Shown: piece by piece, positions 8,191 through 16,274 of the stretch | Numbering within the stretch: position 1 is the first letter of the stretch | Layout of the letters: every line of letters starts with the position of its first letter | From: Donghicola sp036139795 | GTDB taxonomy: Bacteria; Pseudomonadota; Alphaproteobacteria; Rhodobacterales; Rhodobacteraceae | Assembly (NCBI GenBank): GCA_036139795.1 | Contig: JAYZYX010000337.1 | Coordinates: 1-33,074 of the forward strand | Length of the DNA: 33,074 bases | Reading direction: 5' to 3' | Program-made: the position numbers and the translations under genes | Notes under the pieces: model-generated | Databases searched by the model: none | What the model was told of the DNA's origin: nothing | Seen by the model: only the letters and a program-made list of their open reading frames with translations

Positions 8191-9261
8191 ATGCGTATCA
8201 TGTATTTGCCCTGCGATGGCATCGGCCCCGAGATCATGGCCGAGACCCTGAAGGTCGTGCAGGCGGCGAACGAAAAGTTCGACCTTGGCCTGACCTTTGA
8301 AGAGGCCGAAAGTGGTTTCACCTCGCTCAAGAAATACGGCACCACCCTGCGCCAAGAGGTGCTGGACCGTGCCCGCAGCGAATTTGACGGTGTGATCCTT
8401 GGCACCCAGAGCCACATGGACTATCCGCCCGTGGCCGAAGGCGGGCGCAACGTGTCGGCGGGCTTCCGCGTCGGGCTGGACCTTTACGCTAACGTGCGCC
8501 CTGCGCGGTCGCGTGAATTCATCCCCAACAAGGCCAAGGGCATGGATCTGGTGATCATGCGCGAGGCGACCGAGGGCTTTTACCCCGACCGCAACATGTA
8601 CAAAGGCGTGGGCGAGATGATGCCCGATCCCGACATGGCCTTGTCGGTGCGCAAGATCACCCGTGCGTCCTGCATGCGCATCTGCCGCGAGGCCTTCAAA
8701 CTGGCGATGCAGCGCAACAAAAAGGTCGTGGCGATCCACAAGGCCAACAGCTTTCTGATGACCGACGGTCTGTTCCTTGAGTGCTTCCGCGAGGTCGCCA
8801 AAGACTTCCCCGAGGTCGAGGCTGACGACAAGATCGTTGACGCCTTTGCCGCCCTGCTGGTGCGCCAGCCGCAGATCTATGACGTGATCGTCACCACCAA
8901 TTTCTACGGCGATATCCTGTCGGATCTGGCGTCCGAGCTGTCCGGTTCTTTGGGGCTGGCGGGCTCGATCAATGCCAATGCGGAAACCGGTCTGTGCTGT
9001 GCGCAGGCGCAACACGGCTCGGCCCCCGATATTCAGGGAAAGAACGTGGCTAACCCCACCTCGCTGATCCTGTCGGCGGCGATGATGCTGGTCTGGCTGG
9101 GGGAACAGCGCGGCGTGCAAAAGCTGATGGATGCGGGCAACGCGATCATGACCGCTGTGGATGCGGTGATCGACGATCCGGCCAAGCGCACCCGCGATCT
9201 TGGCGGTTCGGTCAACACCGACACCTTCGGCACCTTTGTGGCCGAAGCTCTGAACGCGTGA
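8191..9261 (+). CDS. Isocitrate/isopropylmalate dehydrogenase-family beta-decarboxylating dehydrogenase (356 aa)
   Basis: NAD-dependent enzymes of this family oxidise the hydroxyl of a 3-carboxy-2-hydroxy acid and release CO2. Seen here: an N-terminal CDGIGPEIM loop, ANVRPAR and IMREATEGFYPDRN (substrate arginines; most relatives have RENTEG), K184 in HKANSFLMTDG, the metal aspartates in VTTNFYGDILSDLASEL, and HGSAPDIQGKNVANP for NAD. Isopropylmalate, tartrate/D-malate and related dehydrogenases share all this, so the substrate is not fixed by sequence. It is not leucine pathway context: neighbours are tctCBA and otnK/otnC, with an aconitase-family enzyme downstream. An oxidising role in the operon's carboxylate catabolism is inferred. 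AGGAGA lies 7 nt before the ATG. Confidence 0.88.
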   Translation: MRIMYLPCDGIGPEIMAETLKVVQAANEKFDLGLTFEEAESGFTSLKKYGTTLRQEVLDRARSEFDGVILGTQSHMDYPPVAEGGRNVSAGFRVGLDLYANVRPARSREFIPNKAKGMDLVIMREATEGFYPDRNMYKGVGEMMPDPDMALSVRKITRASCMRICREAFKLAMQRNKKVVAIHKANSFLMTDGLFLECFREVAKDFPEVEADDKIVDAFAALLVRQPQIYDVIVTTNFYGDILSDLASELSGSLGLAGSINANAETGLCCAQAQHGSAPDIQGKNVANPTSLILSAAMMLVWLGEQRGVQKLMDAGNAIMTAVDAVIDDPAKRTRDLGGSVNTDTFGTFVAEALNA

Positions 9262-9266
9262 TCCCC

Positions 9267-9908
9267 ATGCGCATTGTCCTGATCCACGCCACCCGCGTCG
9301 CCATTGAGCCTGTCGAGCGTGCGTTCGCATTCCTCTGGCCGCAGGTGCAGACGGTCTCTTTGCTGGATGAAGGTCTCTCCTCGGACCTTGCCTCCGGACG
9401 GGCGACGCGGGCGGTTCTGGATCAGCGGATCAATGCGCTGGCCGATTACGCAATGGGGATGGCGCCTGACGCCATCCTCTTCACCTGTTCCTCTTTCGGC
9501 AGCGGGATCGAACAGGCCGCCGCGCGGCTGCCCGTTCCGGTGCTGAAACCGAATGAGGCCATGTTCGATGAGGCGATCCGCGCAGGCGGCAAGGTGGTGA
9601 TGCTGTACACCTTCGGCCCCGCCGCAGAAGGGATGGCCCGCGAATACCATAACGCCTACGGGCAGGATTTGCCCTGCATTCACGCCCCCGGCGCGCTTGA
9701 GGCGCTGAATGCGGGGGATGCGGAAACCCATGATCGCCTGCTTGCAACGGCGGTGCAGGACATCGACGCAGACACATTGATGCTGGCGCATTTCTCTATG
9801 GCGGGCGCGGCCGAGGGGCTGCGCGGCCTGACCGATGCCCGCATCCTGACCAGCCCTGATGCGGCTGTGCGCAGGCTTCAAGAGTTACTAAAGGACAAGA
9901 CATGCTGA
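9267..9908 (+). CDS. Asp/Glu racemase-fold protein with a single conserved-site cysteine (213 aa)
   Basis: Matches the Asp/Glu/hydantoin racemase superfamily (racemases, maleate isomerase, arylmalonate decarboxylase). The first active-site region ILFTCSSFGSGIE keeps its cysteine (C74). At the place of the second cysteine the sequence reads LMLAHFSMAGAAE, with no cysteine, so two-base racemisation is unlikely and a decarboxylase, isomerase or other one-cysteine chemistry is more plausible. One other cysteine (C137) is outside the usual site. I chose the ATG at 9267; a GTG at 9258 overlapping the previous stop is also possible, since neither has a clear ribosome binding site. It overlaps otnK by 7 nt, so the two are surely co-expressed. 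Confidence 0.82.
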   Translation: MRIVLIHATRVAIEPVERAFAFLWPQVQTVSLLDEGLSSDLASGRATRAVLDQRINALADYAMGMAPDAILFTCSSFGSGIEQAAARLPVPVLKPNEAMFDEAIRAGGKVVMLYTFGPAAEGMAREYHNAYGQDLPCIHAPGALEALNAGDAETHDRLLATAVQDIDADTLMLAHFSMAGAAEGLRGLTDARILTSPDAAVRRLQELLKDKTC

Positions 9909-11164
9909 TTGGCGTCATCGCAGATGATTTCACCGGCGGCAGCGATATTGCCAATACGCTGGCCAAGGGCGTTGCCCCCGAAGGGGGCCTGCGCACCGCG
10001 CAATTCTGCGGCGTGCCGTATCGTCCCGCGCCGGAGGGGCTAGAGGCGGGGGTTGTCTCGCTGAAAAGCCGGTCGTGTCCGGCGGATGAGGCCGTTGCAG
10101 ACAGCCTCAAGGCACTAGACTGGCTGCTGGCCCAAGGGTGCGAACAGATCGTGTTCAAATATTGCTCGACCTTCGACAGCACCGACGCGGGCAACATCGG
10201 CCCCGTGGCCGAGGCACTGGCCACGGCGCTGGACCAGCGCGGGGTGGCGGTTTGCCCCGCCTTCCCTGCCACGGGGCGCACGGTTTATCAGGGGCATCTG
10301 TTTGTCTTTGACCGCCTTCTTAGCGAAAGCGGCATGCAGAACCATCCCCTGACCCCCATGACGGACCCTGACCTGCGTCGGGTGTTGGCGCGGCAGACGC
10401 GGGCCTCGGTCGGGGTGGTGCCGCTCAGCACCGTCGCGCAGGGGGTGAAGGCCATTCGCGCCGCCATGGTGGATGATTTCTGCGTGCTGGATGCGGTCTC
10501 GGACGCGGACCTCTTGACCCTTGGCGCGGCGCTTGAGGGGCGGGCACTGGTCACGGGCGGCTCGGGCATCGCCCTTGGCCTGCCGCGCAATTTTATCCGT
10601 TCGGGTCAGGCAAGCGGCGGGCAGGTGCCATTCACCCCCGTTCAAGGCCCCGAGGCGATCTTGGCCGGTTCCTGTTCCGGCGCGACACGGGGACAGGTGG
10701 AACATCACGCCCGCACCCATCCGACCTTGGCGATTGATGTGCCTGCGGTGATGGCGGGCAATGTGACCGCGCAAACATTGGTGGATTTCACCACCGCCCA
10801 TGCCGGGCACGCGCCTTTGGCCTATTCCTCAGGCACCCCCGATGAGGTCACGGCCCTGCAAACCCGCTATGGCCGCGCCGCCGTGGCAGCTAAGCTGGAC
10901 GGGTTGTTCGCAGACACCGCCCGCCAGTTGGTGGCCCAAGGGGTCAAACGGTTGGTGGTCGCGGGGGGCGAGACCTCGGGCGCGGTGGCGCAAGCGGTCA
11001 GCGCCGCCCTTGGCGTGGACGCCATGCAGATCGGTCCAGAGATCGACCCCGGCGTGCCGGTTCTGTCCCTGAAGGGCGGCGTCACGCTGGCGCTGAAGTC
11101 CGGCAATTTCGGCAGCACGGATTTCTTTGCCAAGGCGCTGGCCTTGATGGAGGGCACCGCATGA
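9902..11164 (+). CDS. otnK: Four-carbon acid sugar kinase, DUF1537 family (420 aa)
   Basis: OtnK phosphorylates 3-oxo-tetronate at O-4 with ATP. The N-terminal substrate domain starts IGVIADDFTGGSDIANTLAKG and contains KYCSTFDSTDAGNIGP and CPAFPATGRTVYQGHLFVF. The C-terminal nucleotide domain has VVAGGETSGAVAQAV, GPEIDPGVPVL and LKSGNFGSTDFFAKAL, all typical of OtnK. Length is normal. AAGGA lies 5 nt before the ATG, inside the end of the racemase-like gene; otnC overlaps its stop by 4 nt. OtnK followed by OtnC matches the order in the enterobacterial ygbKLM clusters. D-threonate and D-erythronate kinases belong to the same family, so the exact stereochemistry is open. Confidence 0.93.
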   Translation: MLIGVIADDFTGGSDIANTLAKGVAPEGGLRTAQFCGVPYRPAPEGLEAGVVSLKSRSCPADEAVADSLKALDWLLAQGCEQIVFKYCSTFDSTDAGNIGPVAEALATALDQRGVAVCPAFPATGRTVYQGHLFVFDRLLSESGMQNHPLTPMTDPDLRRVLARQTRASVGVVPLSTVAQGVKAIRAAMVDDFCVLDAVSDADLLTLGAALEGRALVTGGSGIALGLPRNFIRSGQASGGQVPFTPVQGPEAILAGSCSGATRGQVEHHARTHPTLAIDVPAVMAGNVTAQTLVDFTTAHAGHAPLAYSSGTPDEVTALQTRYGRAAVAAKLDGLFADTARQLVAQGVKRLVVAGGETSGAVAQAVSAALGVDAMQIGPEIDPGVPVLSLKGGVTLALKSGNFGSTDFFAKALALMEGTA

Positions 11165-11799
11165 GCCCAGAGCAAGCCGCCCGCACCGAAATGGTGCGCC
11201 TGTGCAAATCGCTTTTTGACCGAGGGTTCTCGGTCGGCACAGCAGGCAATGTCTCGGTCCGGCTGCCCGATGGCATGCTGATGACCCCGACAAATGTGCG
11301 GTTGGGGAATCTGGAGGCCGAGCGGATTTCCAAGCTGGACCAACACGGCAACCACATCAGCGGCGATAAACCCACGAAAGAGGTCTTTTTGCATCAGGCC
11401 TGTCTGGACACTCTGCCCGAGGCGCAGGCGGTGGTGCATCTGCATTCCACTTGGGCTACGGCCCTGTCCTGCCTTGAAGACACCGACCCCGATGACTGCG
11501 TGCCGCCTCTGACGCCCTATGTGGTGATGCGGGTCGGCGCGGTGAAACTGCTGCCCTACGTTAAACCCGGCGATCCGCGCATGGGACAGATGATCCGCGA
11601 TCTTGAGGGGCGCTATGGCGCGATGCTGCTGGCCAATCACGGGCCGGTGGTGACGGGGCGAACGCTGGCCTCGGCCGTGGCGGCGGCGGAAGAGCTGGAA
11701 GAGACCTGCAAGCTGCTGGTCGCCCTGCGCGGCTTGCCCCTGCGGATGCTGACCAGCGCCCAAGTGGCCGAACTGACCGCAACCTTCGGGCGGATTTAG
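11161..11799 (+). CDS. otnC: 3-oxo-tetronate 4-phosphate decarboxylase, class II aldolase family (212 aa)
   Basis: OtnC decarboxylates 3-oxo-tetronate 4-phosphate to dihydroxyacetone phosphate, which enters glycolysis or gluconeogenesis. The zinc ligands of class II aldolases are present: H93 and H95 in VVHLHSTWAT and H160 in LLANHGPVV, with the catalytic E74 in TKEVFLH. The stretches CVPPLTPYVVMRVG and LLPYVKPGDPRMGQM are characteristic of the OtnC group rather than of fuculose or ribulose phosphate aldolases. Overlaps otnK by 4 nt and is followed by the AbrB-family gene after 1 nt. Confidence 0.92.
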   Translation: MSPEQAARTEMVRLCKSLFDRGFSVGTAGNVSVRLPDGMLMTPTNVRLGNLEAERISKLDQHGNHISGDKPTKEVFLHQACLDTLPEAQAVVHLHSTWATALSCLEDTDPDDCVPPLTPYVVMRVGAVKLLPYVKPGDPRMGQMIRDLEGRYGAMLLANHGPVVTGRTLASAVAAAEELEETCKLLVALRGLPLRMLTSAQVAELTATFGRI

Positions 11800-11800
11800 G

Positions 11801-12832
11801 ATGCAGATCGTGCGGGCCTCTCTGACCCTTTTGGCGGCGCTGGCTGCCGGTTGGGCCTGCGCGCTTGCAGGTGTGCCTTTGGGCTGGCTGGTTGGCGCAA
11901 TGCTGGCGATGGTCCTTGCGGGGCTGCTTCGCCTGCCCGCCGCGCAGCCGGTCGCCTTGATGCCGTGGGTCAAAGGGGCAGTGGGTGCGATGCTTGGCGC
12001 TTCGATCCCCGCGGGGGTTCTGGGCCATCTGGCAGGCTGGTGGCCGACCATTCTGGCCATGTTCGCGGTTATGGGCCTTGCCGGAACCTTGAACTTTCGC
12101 ATCCTACGCGCCCGCTTTGGCTTTGGTCGGATGGACGCCGCCCTATGCGCCATGCCTGGCGGCATTACCGAGATGATCATCCTTGGCGAACAGTCAGGCG
12201 GTGATCCCCGCCGTGTGGCAATCGTTCATGCGGTCCGTATTGCCCTATCGATCCTTGCGATCCCGCTGCTGGCGCAAGGCATTTTCGGCATCGCGATTGC
12301 CAGCGCCGACCGCCTGCTGCCGGTACATATGACCATGCCCGACTGGGGGTGGTTCCTGCTGTGCGTCGCCGCTGGGGTCGCAGCGGATCGCTGGACGCGG
12401 CTGCCGGTGCCGCTGATCACCGTGCCGCTGGCCTTGTCGGCGGCGCTGCATCTTGGCGGCATCAGCGCCTTTCACGTCCCGCCCGAAGTCTCGCGCTTGG
12501 TGCAGGTGATGATCGGCGTGAACGTGGGTGCCCGCTTTCTGGGCTATGCCCTGCGGGATCTGGCGGCAGTCGCGCTGGCGGCCCTGTCGGTGGTGGCGGT
12601 GCAACTGTCATTGGCTTTGGGCGCGGCTTTGGCACTGGCCCGCCTTGGGGCAGGGGACGCTCTGGCGCTGCTACTGGCCTATGCCCCCGGCGGTCTGGCC
12701 GAGATGTCCCTGATCGCCATCGCTATGGGGCGCGAGACCGCCTTTGTCGCCCTTCACCACATTATCCGAGTGCTTTGCGCCCTATTCGCTGCGCCGCCTC
12801 TTTTGACTATCCTTGGAAAGACGAAGCCATGA
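11801..12832 (+). CDS. AbrB-family membrane protein (343 aa)
   Basis: An integral inner-membrane protein of the AbrB family (once called ammonia monooxygenase-like), made of two repeated halves. The repeat is visible as GWLVGAMLAMVLAGLLRLP with AAPGG-like MPGGITEMIILGEQ in the first half and YAPGGLAEMSLIAIAMG in the second. About ten hydrophobic segments cover most of the chain. Members are thought to be transporters or stress-linked membrane regulators; no substrate is established. It sits 1 nt after otnC and overlaps the aconitase-family gene by 4 nt (ATGA), so it belongs to the operon and may export or import an intermediate, which is an inference. Confidence 0.85.
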   Translation: MQIVRASLTLLAALAAGWACALAGVPLGWLVGAMLAMVLAGLLRLPAAQPVALMPWVKGAVGAMLGASIPAGVLGHLAGWWPTILAMFAVMGLAGTLNFRILRARFGFGRMDAALCAMPGGITEMIILGEQSGGDPRRVAIVHAVRIALSILAIPLLAQGIFGIAIASADRLLPVHMTMPDWGWFLLCVAAGVAADRWTRLPVPLITVPLALSAALHLGGISAFHVPPEVSRLVQVMIGVNVGARFLGYALRDLAAVALAALSVVAVQLSLALGAALALARLGAGDALALLLAYAPGGLAEMSLIAIAMGRETAFVALHHIIRVLCALFAAPPLLTILGKTKP

Positions 12833-15393
12833 TCCAGACAACCATGACCCTGAACGCAGCCGATTGGCGATATGTGGACCTGCCCGCCGTCTTGGGCGAA
12901 CACTTGGCGCGATTGCCCCATGTTTTGCGTCTTCTGGCCGAAAACCACCTGCGCGAAACCGGCGATCCCGCGCCTTTGTTGGCCGCGCTGGAGGCGCGTG
13001 CAAAAGGCAAGCGGGACGGGTTCGAATTCACCTTCCGTCCCAATCGGCTGTTGATGCATGACACCGCCTGCACCCCCGCATTGGCCGATATTGCCGGTCT
13101 GCGCGATGCACTGGCCGAGGCAGGCGGTGATCCCGAACGCCTGACCCCTGGCCTGCCGGTCGAGGTCTCGGTCGATCATTCGCTGGCGGTGGAAATCTAC
13201 GCCGAAAAGGGCGCGGCGCAGCGCAATATCGCGATCGAGATACAGCGCAACCACGAACGCTATGCCTTTATGAAATGGGCGGGGCTTAACCTGAAGGGCG
13301 TGCATGTGAACCCGCCCGGCACAGGGATCATGCACACGATCAACCTTGAGCAACTGGCCACCGTGCTGGAAATGCGGGATGGGCAGATGCACCCCGACAT
13401 GCTGCTTGGCACTGACAGTCACACGCCGATGATCAACGGGATCGGCGTCATGGGCTGGGGCATCGGCGGGCTTGAGGCCGAAAGCGTGATGTTCGGCCAG
13501 CCTGCCTCATTGGCGATGCCGGATGTGGTGGGCGTGCGGCTGGACGGAGCCCTGCCCGCAGGGGTTCTGGTCACTGACCTTGCGCTAGAGATCACCCACC
13601 GTCTGCGCGAATTGGGCGTGACGGGGGCGTTCGTGGAATTCTTCGGGCCGGGGGTGTCGGGTCTTTCAGCGTCTGAACGCGCAGTCATCGCGAATATGGC
13701 CCCTGAGTACGGGGCAACCACGGGGTTCTTTGCGGTGGATGGCGCGGTGGTGGACTACCTGCGCATGACCGCGCGGCCCAAGGCGCTGGTGGATGCGATT
13801 GAACCGGCTTTCCGCGCGATGGGCCTGTGGTTTGACCCCGACGCGCATCCTCTCTTTGACCGCGAAATCGCGTTGAACCTGACGGCCCTATCGCCCACCA
13901 TTTCCGGCCCGCGCCGCCCGCAGGATCGCTGCGCCCCATCCGAGGCCGCCCCACGGATCGAGGCCGCCATTGGCCGCGCTCTGACCCATTGCGAAGGTGT
14001 TCCCGATGGTGCGGTTGGCGTTGCGGCGATCACCAGCTGCACCAACACCTCGGACCCCGCTTTGCTGATTGCAGCCGGTCTTCTGGCCCGCAAGGCGCGG
14101 GTGCTGGGGCTGCGCGTGCCCGGTTGGGTCAAGACGTCGCTGGCACCAGGCTCGCCCTCGGCCCGTGATTATCTGGCCCGCGCGGGCCTGCTGGAAGACC
14201 TTGAGGCGCTTGGCTTTGGCATCGTCGGTTATGGCTGCACCACCTGCATCGGCAACCCCGGCCCGCTGCCGCAAGTGATCGAAGAGGCGCTTGCCGATGG
14301 TAAGGCGGTTTGTGCTGTGCTGTCGGGCAACCGCAACTTTCCGGGTCGTGTTCATCCGAAATTGGAGTTGGCCTATCTGGCCTCGCCGGCGCTGGTCATC
14401 GCCTATGCTCTGAGCGGCGTGATCCGTGGAGACATCACCCGCGATCCCGTGGGGCAGGGGGCCAAAGGGCCGGTCTATCTGGCCGATATCTGGCCCGACA
14501 GCGATGAGGTCGCCGCCGCTATGACCCGCGCCCTGAACCCTGCCGATGTGCCTGCCGCCTTTGCGCAGGCCGCCGCGAATTCGGATTGGGCAGCGATTGA
14601 TGCGCCTGAAAGCCCGCTGTTCCCTTGGGCGCCAACCTCACGCAATCTGCGCCGTCCCAAGTTCGCCTCTTTTGATGAGACCTGCCGCCTTGGCACCTAC
14701 AGCGCCGCGTCGCTGACGGTGCTGGGGGATGATATGACGACGGACCATATCTCTCCGGCGGGGTGGATTTCGCCCGATAGCGCCGCAGGCCAATGGTTGA
14801 TCGAACGGGGCGGCGATCCCGATGATCTGAACGTCTATGCCTCGTATCGCGGGAACTGGGAGGTCATGTTGCGTGGCCTCTTCACCAACCGGCTGGCGCG
14901 GAACTATCTGGCCGATGACCTGCCACCTTCTTGGACCGCTTTGGCCGATGGTCGCCGGATGCCGCTGTTCCAAGCCGCCGAGGAACTGCGCGAGGCGGGG
15001 CAATCCGCTGTCATCCTTGCGGGCGAGCGTTATGGCATGGGCTCTAGCCGCGATTGGGCGGCGAAGGGGGCGGCGCTGCTTGGCACTCGCGCCGTTCTGG
15101 CCCGCAGCTTTGAGCGTATCCACCGTCAGAACCTGATCGGCATGGGCGTTTTGCCGGTGAACCTGCCCGACTGGACGCCTGCGCTGGCGGGGCTGACGCC
15201 CGCGTGCCGGTTGCAGATCGATCTACCCGCTCAGGCGCTCAGCCCGAATTGCGTGGTGCCGATCACGTTGCAGCGGGCAAATGGCCAGCGTGAAACCATC
15301 ACCGCCCGCGCCGCCGTGGAAACCGCCCGCGAAGTTGCCCTGCTGCGCAACGGCGGCGTTCTGCGGACAATTCTTGATCAGGCGATGGCGTAA
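12829..15393 (+). CDS. Aconitase-family hydratase/isomerase (854 aa)
   Basis: A [4Fe-4S] dehydratase-hydratase that moves a hydroxyl between neighbouring carbons of a carboxylic acid. The cluster cysteines are C404 (SCTNT), C470 and C473 (GYGCTTCIGNPG). Other hallmarks: PPGTGIMHTINLEQL, GTDSHTPMINGIGVMGWGIGG, LGDDMTTDHISPAG and GMGSSRDWAAKG with the substrate arginine of domain 4. The length matches AcnA/AcnD and not the split isopropylmalate dehydratase. Housekeeping aconitase is usually encoded alone, whereas this one overlaps the AbrB gene by 4 nt in a catabolic operon. It may act on citrate, methylcitrate or an acid-sugar analogue. The open frame extends far upstream but there it lies over the AbrB gene, so the ATG at 12829 was chosen. 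Confidence 0.92.
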   Translation: MIQTTMTLNAADWRYVDLPAVLGEHLARLPHVLRLLAENHLRETGDPAPLLAALEARAKGKRDGFEFTFRPNRLLMHDTACTPALADIAGLRDALAEAGGDPERLTPGLPVEVSVDHSLAVEIYAEKGAAQRNIAIEIQRNHERYAFMKWAGLNLKGVHVNPPGTGIMHTINLEQLATVLEMRDGQMHPDMLLGTDSHTPMINGIGVMGWGIGGLEAESVMFGQPASLAMPDVVGVRLDGALPAGVLVTDLALEITHRLRELGVTGAFVEFFGPGVSGLSASERAVIANMAPEYGATTGFFAVDGAVVDYLRMTARPKALVDAIEPAFRAMGLWFDPDAHPLFDREIALNLTALSPTISGPRRPQDRCAPSEAAPRIEAAIGRALTHCEGVPDGAVGVAAITSCTNTSDPALLIAAGLLARKARVLGLRVPGWVKTSLAPGSPSARDYLARAGLLEDLEALGFGIVGYGCTTCIGNPGPLPQVIEEALADGKAVCAVLSGNRNFPGRVHPKLELAYLASPALVIAYALSGVIRGDITRDPVGQGAKGPVYLADIWPDSDEVAAAMTRALNPADVPAAFAQAAANSDWAAIDAPESPLFPWAPTSRNLRRPKFASFDETCRLGTYSAASLTVLGDDMTTDHISPAGWISPDSAAGQWLIERGGDPDDLNVYASYRGNWEVMLRGLFTNRLARNYLADDLPPSWTALADGRRMPLFQAAEELREAGQSAVILAGERYGMGSSRDWAAKGAALLGTRAVLARSFERIHRQNLIGMGVLPVNLPDWTPALAGLTPACRLQIDLPAQALSPNCVVPITLQRANGQRETITARAAVETAREVALLRNGGVLRTILDQAMA

Positions 15394-15419
15394 AACCAAT
15401 TCTGGCCCTGCTTTGCTGA

Positions 15420-15433
15420 AATGAGTAATCATT
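15420..15433. promoter_or_regulatory. Palindrome AATGA-N4-TCATT, likely operator of the UTRA regulator (copy 1)
   Basis: AATGAGTAATCATT at 15420-15433 has 5-bp perfect arms. It lies 20 nt before the regulator's start codon, between the aconitase stop and the gene, as expected for autoregulation. The same arms occur again right after the regulator gene. Confidence 0.6.
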
Positions 15434-15453
15434 ATGGCAAAGCAGGAGGTCAT

Positions 15454-16185
15454 ATGCAGGGACGCCAAGATATTTTCGATCACTTCGCCACTGAAATCCG
15501 CAGTGGCAAGGTCGCCGTAGGCAGCAAGATGCCCACGGAAAAGCAGATCGCTGAACAGTTCGGTGTCAGCCGCTCTACCGTGCAAGCCGCGATGACGCGC
15601 CTTGCCGAAGAAGGGCTGGTGCGGCGCTATGCGGGGCGGGGCACCTTTGCCTGCCGCGAAGACAGCGACATGCGCATGAAGGTGGATCTGGACATCCACA
15701 ACATCCAGTCGTTCGAGACCGAAGCCGCCCTGCGCGGCGATACGGTCAGCTACCGGCTGCTCAGCTTTGCCTTGCGGCCCGTGTCAGCCCGTGCGGCTCT
15801 GCGTTTGGGCGTTGAAAAACAGGACAAAGTCTTTGCTCTCAGCAGAACGCGCCATATCGGCGAGGCCTGCATCGGGATCGAATTGCGCTATTTCTCGCCC
15901 CGTTTGGCGATGGATTTGCCCATGTCCTCGCTGCTGCATAAGGGGCTGCATTCGATCCTTCGGGACGATCTGGGGGCCGAGATCGGGCGCATTGATGCCG
16001 CCCTTCGGGCCACCGTCGCCACCGCGGAAGAGGCGCAGGCTTTGGGCGTCCTGAAGGGCGCGCCGCTGCTGGTCCGGTCCCACACGATCTACGATATCGA
16101 AGACCGCCCCTTGGTGCATGGCGAGAGCAGCTACGTCGAAGAGTTCTCATTCCGCTACTCGGCGACGGTGCGCCCCGAAAAATGA
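15454..16185 (+). CDS. GntR-family regulator with UTRA ligand domain (243 aa)
   Basis: Residues about 5-70 are a GntR winged helix (IFDHFATEIRSGKVAVG, MPTEKQIAEQFGVSRSTVQAA, LVRRYAGRGTFA). The remaining part is a UTRA domain of the HutC type (RTRHIGEACIGIELRYF, GAPLLVRSHTIYDIEDRPLVHGES), which binds a small metabolite, often a sugar derivative or acid. The start at 15454 follows AGGAGG with 6-nt spacing; an ATG 33 nt earlier would start inside the operator palindrome. Matching palindromes lie before it and at its stop codon, ahead of the lactonase/TRAP genes, so it most likely represses itself and those genes. Confidence 0.92.
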   Translation: MQGRQDIFDHFATEIRSGKVAVGSKMPTEKQIAEQFGVSRSTVQAAMTRLAEEGLVRRYAGRGTFACREDSDMRMKVDLDIHNIQSFETEAALRGDTVSYRLLSFALRPVSARAALRLGVEKQDKVFALSRTRHIGEACIGIELRYFSPRLAMDLPMSSLLHKGLHSILRDDLGAEIGRIDAALRATVATAEEAQALGVLKGAPLLVRSHTIYDIEDRPLVHGESSYVEEFSFRYSATVRPEK

Positions 16186-16194
16186 CTACTCATT
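16181..16194. promoter_or_regulatory. Palindrome AATGA-N4-TCATT, likely operator for the lactonase/TRAP operon (copy 2)
   Basis: AATGACTACTCATT at 16181-16194 repeats the arms of the palindrome at 15420 and includes the regulator's own stop codon. It lies 81 nt before the lactonase start, a fitting place for a repressor site over that operon's promoter. Confidence 0.6.
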
Positions 16195-16221
16195 TATAAG
16201 ATTAGACCAAGAAAGCGTTGA

Positions 16222-16258
16222 CCGAATCTTTGATTCGGCTTTATGAGTGCAAAAAGCC
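16222..16258 (+). promoter_or_regulatory. Tandem stem-loops in the leader of the lactonase/TRAP operon
   Basis: CCGAATC-TTT-GATTCGG (16222-16238) is a perfect 7-bp hairpin. GGCTTT (16237-16242) can also pair with AAAGCC (16253-16258), sharing two bases with the first. The second ends just before the ribosome binding site TGGGAGGAGG. They could be leader structures affecting translation, or the first could be a further DNA-binding palindrome. Confidence 0.4.
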
Positions 16259-16274
16259 AATGGGAGGAGGCCAG

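Noticed and set aside
7915..9330. A 471-codon minus-strand frame opposite tctA and the dehydrogenase
   Set aside because: It crosses two convincing plus-strand genes and encodes a His/Arg/Gly-rich low-information protein with no domain. Similar shadows opposite otnK/otnC (10867-12180) were rejected for the same reason.
12349..12828. Upstream in-frame extension of the aconitase gene by 160 codons
   Set aside because: It lies in another frame over the AbrB gene, encodes a biased Gly/Arg/Ala-rich stretch, and the ATG overlapping the AbrB stop fits the aconitase N-terminus.
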